The notes below the pieces were generated by a model, which ran no database searches, had not been told where the DNA came from, and saw only the letters and a list, made by a program, of their open reading frames with translations. This document shows positions 18,735-27,469 of a stretch of 63,443 bases of DNA, in pieces. The stretch comes from Deltaproteobacteria bacterium (GTDB lineage Bacteria; Desulfobacterota; JADFVX01): assembly GCA_029860075.1 (NCBI GenBank), contig JAOUBX010000018.1:1-63443 (forward strand), given 5' to 3'. The position numbers and the translations under genes are program-made. The number at the start of each line of letters is the position of its first letter. Positions within the stretch are counted from its first letter, which is position 1.

Positions 18735-20582
18735 TCATTTTTGCTGACGGGGGGGGGATAAAAGCCGCTGTGCCCTCCCCTGGAGGCTGGGAACGATCTC
18801 AATGGCTTTTGTCAGGGAATTAATTGCTTCCTGTCGTCTGCCTTCTCTCAGCAGCGCATAACCGTTGTCATAATGGCAAAAACCATAGATGGCTATGGCC
18901 TTCCCTATATCAAGATCGATGAGGATATTCCTGGACAGAAGATTTCTCGTGACATATTTATCCCATATGGTCATGTCGATCGGTTCTTTTCTGTCGGTTT
19001 GTCTGTAGACGATACCATAAGGCGCAAACTCCAGGTTGTTAACGGGATAAGAGTATTTTGAAGAGTAATCTATGTAGGATTTTCTTTTGCCCATATTTTC
19101 TCTGGCAATGACTTCAACTACCATGCCCGGTGTCCTGCGGTTTTCGGGGATCCTGTTTATTCTGCTTTTGGCCAGATAAGGAATTTCTTCAACATACCAT
19201 GACGATGCCAGATGAGGTGTGTGCAGCAGAAGCGCCTTGTCCTGATATTTTTCGATAAATTGCAGGTACCATAGAGGAAATGCGCCGCTGTCGCCCCAGG
19301 TAAAGAGTATGCCGTTATGAGAGAGTGACTTTAGTTCATTAACGGCATAATCAAAGGCAATAAAATTTCTGCTCCTGTCATTTTTGCTGAAGTGATTGTA
19401 GAGGAGATAAGAAGGGAGGGCTGCCAGAAAGATTATCCACAGGACAAGAAGGTAGCCCTTTTCTTCTTCGTCTTCAGAGAGTCTCGAAAGGAGCCTGTCA
19501 ACCATCGATAGCAACCAGAAGAGCCCCGCGCCAATCCAGGGCGCAAAAAGCATATAAGTGGGGGTATGAAATGCTTCATAAAGAAAGATATTTGCTTTTG
19601 GTGCATTACTGTAGATGATGATCCCGACACTAAGAACCATGAGTACGGTAAAGGTTATAACAGCATAGGGCCACCCTCTTTTTATACATGTAATAAGGCC
19701 TATAATGAAAAGTACAAAGCCTGCAATGGTAAACTCGTAAAGCAGGTTTATTGTTTTCAGCTGTTCCGCAAAGAGTCCCCATTCCCTTGAGAGTGTCCCT
19801 TTGGGATAGCCTTCTCTTAAAAACATCCAGCGGAACTGGTCCAGTGTTTCAGGGTCACCCCAGTTCATAATGAGTACCGCTGCCGCTCTAACCGGCATAT
19901 ACAGGTAGATGGAGAAACCGAGTATGAAAAAGAAAAGAAGAAAAGGAATAAGCCTTACATTAAGAAAAAGCTGCCATCTTGTTAAAACGATAATGAAGAA
20001 AATGACAGGCACAACAACAAGTATGGTGTGATGGTCACCAAAAGCCAGTCCGAATAAAAAGGCACAAAAATAGAGGTACTTGCTGTTGTTGTTTTTCAGG
20101 CTTGTGTCTTCTTTAACTTTCCTGCGCCACATGAGAAGGGTGATAATGATGAGGGCGATAAAGAAGCTGTTCATGGCATAAACCTCTGACATGTTGGTCT
20201 GCCCCCAGTGGTTCAGGGAAAATGCAAAGGCCAGGGCTGCCGAAAGAGAGGTAAGCTTTACCTTTATATTGCCGGTAATATGAGGAAAGGCCTTTAAAAT
20301 CAGATGATGGGTCAGCAGGTAAATGATCATTACGGCAAGAGAGCCGAAAACGGCTGAAGCGAGATTTATCCGGAATGCCAGGTTGCCCAGGGGAAGGTAG
20401 GAGAATAAATGGCCCCATTGGGCATAGAGAGGATAGCCGGGGGGATGGGCTATTCCCAGTGTTGCTGCCGCAGAAATGAGTTCGCCGCTGTCAAAAAAAG
20501 ATACCGTATTGGCAAGGGTAAGCAGGTAGACGGCAAAAGATGTTAAAAAAGCAATTGCGGGATAGCGTTTTCCTGATTTCAA
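18735..20582 (-). CDS. DUF2723 polytopic membrane protein, glycosyltransferase-like
   Basis: 615 residues with about ten or more membrane segments. The N-terminus carries the DUF2723 signature: FFDSGELISAAATLGIAHPP followed by GYPLYAQWG. The acidic residue in the first luminal loop is reminiscent of GT-C glycosyltransferases that use lipid-linked sugars, but the activity is unproven. The last ~60 residues hold a single TPR-like repeat (NGYALLREGRRQEAINSLTKA). The start is TTG at 20582, with GAGGAGG seven bases upstream, and it overlaps the previous gene's stop (TTGA), so it is translationally coupled to the flippase-like gene. Confidence 0.85.
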   Translation of the reverse strand: MKSGKRYPAIAFLTSFAVYLLTLANTVSFFDSGELISAAATLGIAHPPGYPLYAQWGHLFSYLPLGNLAFRINLASAVFGSLAVMIIYLLTHHLILKAFPHITGNIKVKLTSLSAALAFAFSLNHWGQTNMSEVYAMNSFFIALIIITLLMWRRKVKEDTSLKNNNSKYLYFCAFLFGLAFGDHHTILVVVPVIFFIIVLTRWQLFLNVRLIPFLLFFFILGFSIYLYMPVRAAAVLIMNWGDPETLDQFRWMFLREGYPKGTLSREWGLFAEQLKTINLLYEFTIAGFVLFIIGLITCIKRGWPYAVITFTVLMVLSVGIIIYSNAPKANIFLYEAFHTPTYMLFAPWIGAGLFWLLSMVDRLLSRLSEDEEEKGYLLVLWIIFLAALPSYLLYNHFSKNDRSRNFIAFDYAVNELKSLSHNGILFTWGDSGAFPLWYLQFIEKYQDKALLLHTPHLASSWYVEEIPYLAKSRINRIPENRRTPGMVVEVIARENMGKRKSYIDYSSKYSYPVNNLEFAPYGIVYRQTDRKEPIDMTIWDKYVTRNLLSRNILIDLDIGKAIAIYGFCHYDNGYALLREGRRQEAINSLTKAIEIVPSLQGRAQRLLSPPRQQK

Positions 20583-21592
20583 GTGGTGGCCTCCTCTGCT
20601 TTTTCTTCCACGCTGACGGCTTCCGTCAGGGAGAGATTATCCTTCCAGAGAAAGAAAAAGCCGATCAATGTAATGGGGAAAAAATTAATTGCATGCAATA
20701 TAATCGCAACGGATATTGCCTCTTCACCGGGAACGTTAAATAATTCAAGACCTTTGGCACAGGCAAAGTGAAAGGTCCCTATAAATCCCGGTGCAGAGGG
20801 AATAGATACGGCGATCCCGATTAGAACCAGTATAAAGAAAGAAATGGAAAAAGGGAGATTATAACCGAAAGAAAGGAGAAGCAGATAAATGGGAAGCGCC
20901 GACAAAAGCCAGATAACGGCTGAATATATTAGGATCATGCCAAGATGTTTTTCCTTGCCCAGTACTGAAAGGGCATCTGAAAAAGAGTCGAGAAAGTGAT
21001 TGGCCTTATCTGCAAGCTTTAATGAAAGCGGTTTGATTATTGTAAAAATCATTTTCTTAAAAAATGCCTTTTCTCTTTTAAAAAAAATAATGACGGCAGT
21101 CATCATTGTGAAAACTATAAAAACGCCGATTGTTCCCTTCTTTATCAAGCTCTCCGTCTCTGATTTGCCCTCTGGAAAGGTTATAATATACATGACGGCA
21201 AGCATGATTATAAAAAGGGAGAAAAGGTCGAGAAGTCTCTCGATAATGATGGTGGCAAAAGATGAACTGAAACTCACTTTCTCTTTTTTTGCGATAGCAT
21301 AGGCTTTGGCAAGTTCTCCTATCCTGGCCGGCAGAATATTATTAGCCATATAGCCTATAGATGTGGCCGAAAAGAGGCTCAACTGTCTGATATTTTTAAC
21401 CGGTTCCATAAGATATCCCCATCTTACCGCTCTTAAGTAAAATTGAAACAGGATAACGATCACAGTTGGAATAAGGTAAAGGTGGTTCGCTTTTTTTATT
21501 GCCACCCGGAGGACCGAAAAGTCGACTTCCCTTAATGTGAGCCAGATAAAAAAAGCGCTTATTCCGATTCCGAGCCAGACTTTAATCTTCAA
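20579..21592 (-). CDS. Flippase-like integral membrane protein (UPF0104 / LPG synthase TM family)
   Basis: 337 residues, about eight membrane helices. Segments such as NILPARIGELAKAYAIAKKE and IPSAPGFIGTFHFA are characteristic of the lysylphosphatidylglycerol synthase transmembrane family (AglD/UPF0104). Members of that family without the catalytic C-terminal domain are thought to move lipids or lipid-linked sugars. Its TTG start overlaps the ribF stop, and its own stop overlaps the DUF2723 start, making a tightly coupled trio. Pairing with a glycosyltransferase-like protein suggests glycolipid or envelope modification (inference). Confidence 0.85.
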   Translation of the reverse strand: MKIKVWLGIGISAFFIWLTLREVDFSVLRVAIKKANHLYLIPTVIVILFQFYLRAVRWGYLMEPVKNIRQLSLFSATSIGYMANNILPARIGELAKAYAIAKKEKVSFSSSFATIIIERLLDLFSLFIIMLAVMYIITFPEGKSETESLIKKGTIGVFIVFTMMTAVIIFFKREKAFFKKMIFTIIKPLSLKLADKANHFLDSFSDALSVLGKEKHLGMILIYSAVIWLLSALPIYLLLLSFGYNLPFSISFFILVLIGIAVSIPSAPGFIGTFHFACAKGLELFNVPGEEAISVAIILHAINFFPITLIGFFFLWKDNLSLTEAVSVEEKAEEATT

Positions 21593-22527
21593 TGGTCAGC
21601 CCTGTTTAAAGCGGTCTTGACTTTAGAAATATCCCTCTTTATTTGCCCGGCCAGTTCATGGGGGCTGCTAAAAGCAATTTCTCCCCTGATTCTCTCAACA
21701 AAAGAGACCTTCATTGTCTTTCCATAAAGTGATTCATTGAAATCAAAGATATACGTTTCAACAGATCTTTTCTCATCACCGAAAGTAGGGTTTGTGCCCA
21801 CGTTGGTTGCGCCGCCATACATTTTTCCTTCAATTTCTGCTTTGGCGGCATAGACCCCATCTTCAGGTATAAGTTCTGCACGGTAATCGAGATTTGCCGT
21901 TGGAAATCCAAGGGGCTTTCCCCGTCCATGGCCTTCGATAACTTCACCTGTAACGTAATGACAGCGACCAAGCAGCTTGGCCGCTTCTTTGACGTCACCT
22001 TTCCTGATCAATTCCCTGATGCGGGTGCTGCTGACGATCTGACCGTCTAATTTTACGGCAGCAATGACTTCAACATGAAAGCCCAGTTCCTCGCCCAGTA
22101 GTTTAAGTGAACCGATAGTGCCTTCCTTCCCTTTTCCGAATGTAAAGTCATGGCCTACGATAACATGTCCGGCCTTAATCCTTTCGTGAATAATTTCCCT
22201 GACAAATTGAGCAGGGTGCTGTTCGGCAAAAGCCCGGGTAAAATCGGCTAAAATAACGGCATCGACAGCTGATTCTTCCAGCAGTTTCAGTTTTTCAGGA
22301 AGGGGAGAAATAAGGCTCGGGCCTTCATCGGGCCTTAAAACTTTCACAGGGTGAGGGTCAAAAGTAAAAATGACGGCTTCCCCTCCCATTTCATCCGCCT
22401 TTGACCTCAACTGCTTAAATATTTTCCTGTGGCCCCTATGGACACCATCGAAGTTGCCGAGGGTAAGGGCGGGAGAATTAAACTTTCCTTCAAGTCCTTC
22501 CACCCCCCGGTAAACCTTCATTATCAA
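21589..22527 (-). CDS. ribF: Bifunctional riboflavin kinase / FAD synthetase RibF
   Basis: About 310 residues. Converts riboflavin to FMN and FMN to FAD. The N-terminal nucleotidyltransferase domain has GNFDGVHRGHR and the SSTRIRELI motif. The C-terminal flavokinase domain begins GEVIEGHGRGKPLGFPTANL and has the TNVGTNPTF motif. The start is ambiguous: TTG at 22527 has GGAGG at 5-base spacing, while the ATG at 22521 is 11 bases away. First gene of a unit with the flippase-like and DUF2723 genes, linked by 4-bp overlaps. Confidence 0.96.
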   Translation of the reverse strand: MIMKVYRGVEGLEGKFNSPALTLGNFDGVHRGHRKIFKQLRSKADEMGGEAVIFTFDPHPVKVLRPDEGPSLISPLPEKLKLLEESAVDAVILADFTRAFAEQHPAQFVREIIHERIKAGHVIVGHDFTFGKGKEGTIGSLKLLGEELGFHVEVIAAVKLDGQIVSSTRIRELIRKGDVKEAAKLLGRCHYVTGEVIEGHGRGKPLGFPTANLDYRAELIPEDGVYAAKAEIEGKMYGGATNVGTNPTFGDEKRSVETYIFDFNESLYGKTMKVSFVERIRGEIAFSSPHELAGQIKRDISKVKTALNRADH

Positions 22528-22633
22528 GCAATCCTCCAGTCAGAATAAGGGGTTTATCTTACTGAATGAGCTTACCTTTGTCAAAGCATTTTGCGGGCTT
22601 GACCTGTGATGACTGGTCGGCTAAACTACGGGC

Positions 22634-23788
22634 ATGCAGACGAGAGAAGAACTGGAAAAAATTGAAGGGCATAAGCTTGCTTCCTATGCCATGAAGTCGG
22701 CTGATTCGAGGGGGCGAAAGCACGATGAGGCGGAGCATCCCATGCGTACCTGTTACCAGAGGGACCGTGACAGGATTATCCACTCAAGCGCTTTCAGGCG
22801 GCTCGAATACAAGACACAGGTTTTTGTTAATCACGAAGGTGACTATTACCGGACCCGCCTTACCCATACCCTTGAAGTTGCCCAGATTACACGGACAATG
22901 GCAAGGTCGCTCAGGCTGAATGAAGACCTTGCAGAGGCTATTGCCCTGGCCCATGATCTCGGTCATACGCCTTTCGGCCATTCGGGAGAACGCATCCTCA
23001 ATAAACTCATTAAAGATCACGGCGGTTTTGAGCATAACCTGCAAAGCTTGAGGGTCGTTGATTGCCTGGAGGACAAATATCCCCATTTTAAAGGACTCAA
23101 CCTTTCCTGGGAGGTGAGAGAGGGAATTATCAAGCATTCTTCGGAGCATGATCACCCCGAGCTCTTTGAAGAGTTTGAGCCTGAACTTAAACCGACCCTT
23201 GAAGCTGAAATAGTAAACCTGGCCGATGAAGTGGCCTACAACAACCATGACATCGATGACGGCCTTACATCGGAGATGATAACCCTTGACCAGATCGGTA
23301 ATGTTGCGCTCTGGAGAGATAATTACGAGCGTGTCATGAAAGAGATGCCTGACCACCCTGCCAAAGTGAAAAGACATCAGACGGTAAGGTACATTATCAA
23401 TACACTCGTTACCGATCTTATCGAAAATATCTCCTCTAATATTAAGCGTTTCCGTATTGAGACTGTCGGCGATGCAAGAAGTTGCAGGGAGACTATTGTT
23501 TCTTTTAGCCCCAGGGTGCTGGAGATGAACCGGGAGCTTAAACTTTTTCTAAGAAAAAATCTCTACAAACACTACCGTGTCATAAGGATGGCAGAAAAAG
23601 CCAACAAGTTTATGACGGAACTTTTTCTTACTTACCGCAGCGCGCCGGAACAGCTTCCCCCCCACGTGTATTGCCAGATAGAAGGGGACAACAAGGAGCG
23701 AATTATTGCCGACTATATTGCAGGTATGACGGACCGTTATGCCCTTGATGAGTATAAAAAACTTTTCGACCCTTACGAAAGGGTATAA
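22634..23788 (+). CDS. dgt: Deoxyguanosinetriphosphate triphosphohydrolase-like protein (dGTPase)
   Basis: 384-residue HD-domain phosphohydrolase releasing triphosphate from dNTPs, so affecting nucleotide pool balance. The start of the domain matches dGTPases (RTCYQRDRDRIIHSSAFRRL). The metal-binding His and Asp lie in RLTHTLEVAQI (His78) and AHDLGHTPFGHSGE (His107, Asp108), with a later Asp in NLADEVAYNNHDIDDG. Length and motifs fit the shorter bacterial type 2 subfamily. Its 3' end overlaps the convergent PHP gene by 16 bases. Confidence 0.94.
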   Translation: MQTREELEKIEGHKLASYAMKSADSRGRKHDEAEHPMRTCYQRDRDRIIHSSAFRRLEYKTQVFVNHEGDYYRTRLTHTLEVAQITRTMARSLRLNEDLAEAIALAHDLGHTPFGHSGERILNKLIKDHGGFEHNLQSLRVVDCLEDKYPHFKGLNLSWEVREGIIKHSSEHDHPELFEEFEPELKPTLEAEIVNLADEVAYNNHDIDDGLTSEMITLDQIGNVALWRDNYERVMKEMPDHPAKVKRHQTVRYIINTLVTDLIENISSNIKRFRIETVGDARSCRETIVSFSPRVLEMNRELKLFLRKNLYKHYRVIRMAEKANKFMTELFLTYRSAPEQLPPHVYCQIEGDNKERIIADYIAGMTDRYALDEYKKLFDPYERV

Positions 23789-24387
23789 AGGTTTCTTTCT
23801 GCCGGTTTGCAGCGCCTTGCCTTAATCTCCCGCACCAGATCTTCCATCGTTTCTATGGCCTTCTCAAAACGTGTGGGGAATGTTGCCGCCTGGTCTTTAC
23901 TGTGAGTATCACTTCCGCCGATGGCGTTAAAGGAGAGTCTTTTCCATGAATCAAGGCTTAGTGAATTTTCACCGGGTGATTGATTGCTGTTAAGTACCTC
24001 TATGCCGTCAAATAGCGGGCTCGTTAGTTCTTCGTCAGTGGGGCATCCGTGCCACCTGAAGGGATGGGCCCAGACGAGGGCTGCCCGGGGAAAGCCTTCT
24101 CTTAGTTCTTCCATGGTAAAGATTTCATCGATGGTTTTGTCTGCGCCATAAACAAGGACATGGCCTTTATCGGTTCCCACCTCCTGGCCCGACAGAATTA
24201 AAAAGTCCTTCCCGGCACGAGACTTCTTTTTTAACCACCGGAGTTGATCCTCCTGCCACAGATAGTGGTGCTCCGTAAGGACAATTCCGCCAAGGCCCCT
24301 TTTCATGGCCAGCCTGACAAGAGTAACAGGGTCAACGTCGCTGCAAGGAGAGTGCCTCAATGTATGGCAGTGCATTTCAAGTAACAT
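23773..24387 (-). CDS. PHP-domain metal-dependent phosphoesterase
   Basis: 204-residue single PHP domain. Metal ligands are visible as EMHCHTLRHS near the N-terminus, LTEHHY at about 38-43, WAHPFR, and the C-terminal GGSDTHS. Short PHP proteins of this type act on phosphoester substrates such as nucleotides or tRNA/DNA ends, but the substrate cannot be chosen here. GGAG precedes the ATG. Convergent with dgt, overlapping by 16 bases. Confidence 0.87.
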   Translation of the reverse strand: MLLEMHCHTLRHSPCSDVDPVTLVRLAMKRGLGGIVLTEHHYLWQEDQLRWLKKKSRAGKDFLILSGQEVGTDKGHVLVYGADKTIDEIFTMEELREGFPRAALVWAHPFRWHGCPTDEELTSPLFDGIEVLNSNQSPGENSLSLDSWKRLSFNAIGGSDTHSKDQAATFPTRFEKAIETMEDLVREIKARRCKPAERNLYTLS

Positions 24388-24602
24388 ATTTCTCCTTTAT
24401 TTTATCAGGCATTTACCCTTTGATTTTGAGAACTGTTCCTTATTTGATAATAATTTTCATGAAATCGTTTCATTTTTTGTATAAAATTTCATATGAAAGT
24501 GATAAATTGAAACCCTGTCGGGCGCATTCTTTGCGTTTGCAGCGATTATCTTTTATTTTACTTTACCCCCTGACGGTGAGTGATTTTTTAGGATATGAGA
24601 AA

Positions 24603-25130
24603 GTGAAGTCTTTTTTGAAAATTACGATGCTTTCCTCTTTTGCCGTGCTGATTCTCTCGGCAATCACTTATGGTGAAACCTACAAATGGGTTGATGAAAA
24701 GGGGGTTATTCATTTTCAGGATTATAAACCTGACGGTGTTAGTCCAGGGGAGGTTGAAACCCTGTCGGATGAAGACCTTGAATTTAACAATTACGTCGAT
24801 TCAAGTAAAGAAAGTGAAGTTAGGTCTTACTACCCTAATTCCGAATCGGGAGAGTCTGATGATGATAAAAAGAAAAAAGTCAGGTATTCGCAAAACCAGA
24901 AAGTGGAACTCTATGTGACAAGCTGGTGCGGGTGGTGCAAAAAGGCAGAGGCTTTTTTTAATGCCCGTGGCATTAGCTTTGTAGAGTATAATGTTGAAAA
25001 GGATAAAAATGCAGCCCGCCGCCTTAAGGAACTGAACAGGCGCGGTGGTGTACCGGTGGCCGTAATTAACGGTAAGAAGATCTTGGGTTTTTCGGAAGGA
25101 GCTTATGAGAATGCTCTTAAAAAAAGGTAG
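24603..25130 (+). CDS. Exported DUF4124-glutaredoxin fusion protein
   Basis: 175 residues. A signal sequence of about 22 residues precedes a DUF4124 segment (TYKWVDEKGVIHFQDYKPDG), a short charged linker, and a C-terminal glutaredoxin-like domain with active site CGWC (Cys109, Cys112). The domain also has the VPVAVINGKKILGFSE cis-Pro region. Likely a periplasmic thiol-disulfide protein. Start chosen as GTG at 24603 with AGGA nine bases before. The frame is open further upstream, but that would overlap the PHP gene and put the signal peptide inside the protein. Confidence 0.8.
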   Translation: MKSFLKITMLSSFAVLILSAITYGETYKWVDEKGVIHFQDYKPDGVSPGEVETLSDEDLEFNNYVDSSKESEVRSYYPNSESGESDDDKKKKVRYSQNQKVELYVTSWCGWCKKAEAFFNARGISFVEYNVEKDKNAARRLKELNRRGGVPVAVINGKKILGFSEGAYENALKKR

Positions 25131-25227
25131 CAGTGCTGATCGAGCTGTGTATGTTTTTTCTGCAAAATCTGTCTGTGAATAAAATGCTGGATTGTAATCA
25201 TACGCTGCCGGCAGAAAAGGAGTATTG

Positions 25228-25515
25228 ATGAATTTGTATGTGGGTAAGCTTCCTTTCGATGTTACAGAAAGTGATCTGAGAGAGGCATTTTCCCGGTTTG
25301 GGCATGTAGAAAGTGTAAAACTTGTTATAGATCATTTTACGAAAAGGTCCAAAGGGTTTGGTTTTGTAGATATGCCTGATAATTCGGAAGCTGATCAGGC
25401 AATTAAGGCGCTCAACAAGAGTAATTTTAAGGGGAGTATTATTAAGGTAAACGCTGCCGATGCAGGTGACAACAGGCGTATAGAGCGTAAGAAAAAAAAG
25501 AGAAAGCGATTTTAG
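25228..25515 (+). CDS. RRM-domain RNA-binding protein
   Basis: 95 residues, a single RNA recognition motif. RNP2 is LYVGKL and RNP1 is KGFGFVDM, and the strongly basic tail (RRIERKKKKRKRF) should aid nucleic acid binding. Small RRM proteins of this form in bacteria are often cold-induced and act as RNA chaperones. AAGGAG lies five bases before the ATG at 25228; an in-frame TTG directly upstream is not needed. It converges with the following glycosyltransferase-like gene. Confidence 0.95.
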   Translation: MNLYVGKLPFDVTESDLREAFSRFGHVESVKLVIDHFTKRSKGFGFVDMPDNSEADQAIKALNKSNFKGSIIKVNAADAGDNRRIERKKKKRKRF

Positions 25516-25524
25516 GTGGGGCGC

Positions 25525-26907
25525 CTAGCGGGAGCAATGATTCCCCTTAAGCCTGTTTTGTTCTGAAAAAAGGGAGATTGCTCCTATCCAGAATAATGCG
25601 GGAACGAGTTGCAAAAGTGTTCTGTCTCCTGACGTTTGAATATGGTAGCCAAGGTCATAGGGTGTAATGCAATAGATGGCGAAAAGGGAGAGTATATGAA
25701 AAAAACAGGTGGCAAGATAGAACTGATAAGCTTTTCTTTTCAGATCACCGCAGGTAAACATTTTTAATAAAGCAAGGGCCATGAATATCCATAATAAACC
25801 CCACCCCGGATAGCCTGTGTTGATTATTTGTTCCAAATAAAAGAGGACTATCTCCCCTGATCTTTCAATCATTGTTCCCGGCGAGGGAATTCCCTTTGAA
25901 AAGAGTTCGCTCCCTATGCCGGCCATATTCTTGTACATTATCCAGATAACGGAAACCAGGGTTCCCGTCAGGGCAAAGCTGATAAAGGAGTAAAATTGTT
26001 TTACTCCCCCTTTTTTAGTGGCTTTTATCACTGACAGGAGCAGTAATGCCGAGGCTGTCGAGGCCCAGAAAGCAAGACCCTCATTTTTAACATTCATCCC
26101 CAATGCCAGAATAATTGCTCCAGTCCGGAAATAAGCCTTTTCATCTTTTTCAATCCAGTTAAAGAGGCAGACAATACCTGCCAGGTTGTAGAAAGCCTGT
26201 ATAGCGTCTGCCGAACTCATGAGAACATTATCCGTAATGGGCCAGATAAAGGAGAGGAGGATGAGCATTAATAGCGCAGTCCATGTTTTCATATGCTCTA
26301 AAAGCGTCGAGTAGAAGAAGAGCAGCATACATATCCAGAAGGCCAGAGGGACGAGCCTGACGACATGATCATTGATATGGCCCAGGTGAAAGTATATCCA
26401 GTATTCTGTCAGGGGAATAAGGAGGGGGTAATCGGGGTGAGAGTAGGCATAACGTTCAAGATCTGCAAGAAAGGGGTTGCTTATTTTCCCATCGACGTAG
26501 AATGCTTTTGCCTTAAAGGCCCATATTGCCCATGCATCCCACTCAAGCCCCTTATGAAGTGAGGGAAGGAAGAGGAGGAGAAAGAGACATCCTGTCAACA
26601 GGAGCCCCGCTGCTTCTCTTTTGTCCGGTAACAAGTCTCTCTTAAAATGAAGTTTACCTTTACGGAAAAGGTTGAAAATTATCAATAACAAAAGAAGGAT
26701 GTAGACAATGAAGGGAGCCAGATGGCCTGTAAAAAGTGAGCTTGTAAAGAGAAGGAGGTATAGAAGGCCGGTGCCTATGCAAAATTCCACTGCCATAGTG
26801 CTTAAAAGCTGATTGTTGCTCTGTCGCAAACCGGTTGCCACCATGAAATTCAAACCTAGCAGCCAAAGTGAGAAGAGGGAAAAAAATGTTATGAAAAGAT
26901 CCACCAT
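25525..26907 (-). CDS. Polytopic membrane protein, GT-C glycosyltransferase-like
   Basis: 460 residues with about 11 hydrophobic segments. The first large loop contains GLEWDAWAIWAFKAKAFYVD followed by SHPDYPLLIPLTEYW. This acidic loop motif after the first helices is a mark of GT-C enzymes (dolichyl/undecaprenyl-phosphate-sugar users). No specific family is recognised. Its start overlaps the stop of the 174-residue gene by one base, with GGAGG upstream, so these two are coupled. A role in envelope or protein glycosylation is inference. Confidence 0.6.
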   Translation of the reverse strand: MVDLFITFFSLFSLWLLGLNFMVATGLRQSNNQLLSTMAVEFCIGTGLLYLLLFTSSLFTGHLAPFIVYILLLLLIIFNLFRKGKLHFKRDLLPDKREAAGLLLTGCLFLLLFLPSLHKGLEWDAWAIWAFKAKAFYVDGKISNPFLADLERYAYSHPDYPLLIPLTEYWIYFHLGHINDHVVRLVPLAFWICMLLFFYSTLLEHMKTWTALLMLILLSFIWPITDNVLMSSADAIQAFYNLAGIVCLFNWIEKDEKAYFRTGAIILALGMNVKNEGLAFWASTASALLLLSVIKATKKGGVKQFYSFISFALTGTLVSVIWIMYKNMAGIGSELFSKGIPSPGTMIERSGEIVLFYLEQIINTGYPGWGLLWIFMALALLKMFTCGDLKRKAYQFYLATCFFHILSLFAIYCITPYDLGYHIQTSGDRTLLQLVPALFWIGAISLFSEQNRLKGNHCSR

Positions 26908-27431
26908 TAAGGCGACCTCCTTTTGTAAACGATGGCTCTCACGTCCCGGGCATCGGTGATAATACTGAATCCCGGCAGGTGTGCCCTTGCTCCGGCAAGG
27001 GTAATAATGTAGGTATAGTCTTTAGTCTTTAAGGGCAGAAGATTGGATGCATCCAGGGAAAGGGGAAGAGGTTTTTTGTAATTCCTGTAGTCATAGGAAA
27101 CTTTTTTTAACATTCCTCTCCCCAGGATTTCGGCAAAATCGATCTTTTGGGGATAGAGCCTGTAACGTATCCTGAAATGGTAAAACCACCTTTCATCAGC
27201 CAAGAGGCCGGGGGGAAGGATAATGAGTACAGCTTTTTCCTTCTTTGGTTTTAATTTTTCAAGGACCGTAGAGACAAAAAAAACATTAATATTTTCCTGG
27301 TTGAAGTTCTTGATTTTTGATAAGGAGTCGACATATTTGCCGTAGGCCGGATAAAGAGACAGGCCGAACCATAACCATAAAACGGCTAAAGCGAGTTTTT
27401 TGTATTTGTCAGGTTCCAATGGGATCATCAT
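26907..27431 (-). CDS. Membrane-anchored protein of unknown function (glycosyltransferase cluster)
   Basis: 174 residues. An N-terminal hydrophobic segment (about 11-27) is followed by a soluble, probably periplasmic part without cysteines or recognisable motifs. The soluble part is rich in basic and aromatic residues (RFYHFRIRYRLYPQK-like). It lies between two polytopic glycosyltransferase-like genes and is coupled to the downstream one, so it may be an accessory subunit. No family recognised. Confidence 0.55.
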   Translation of the reverse strand: MMIPLEPDKYKKLALAVLWLWFGLSLYPAYGKYVDSLSKIKNFNQENINVFFVSTVLEKLKPKKEKAVLIILPPGLLADERWFYHFRIRYRLYPQKIDFAEILGRGMLKKVSYDYRNYKKPLPLSLDASNLLPLKTKDYTYIITLAGARAHLPGFSIITDARDVRAIVYKRRSP

Positions 27432-27469
27432 TATGGAGACTGTTCAGGTATTTGTTCAGTAGAAACCTT

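Noticed and set aside
24507..24768. 15-bp repeat TTGAAACCCTGTCGG at 24507 and 24754, with a nearby CCTGACGGTG pair
   Set aside because: The order and spacing of the two short repeats do not agree, and the second lies in coding sequence; likely chance.
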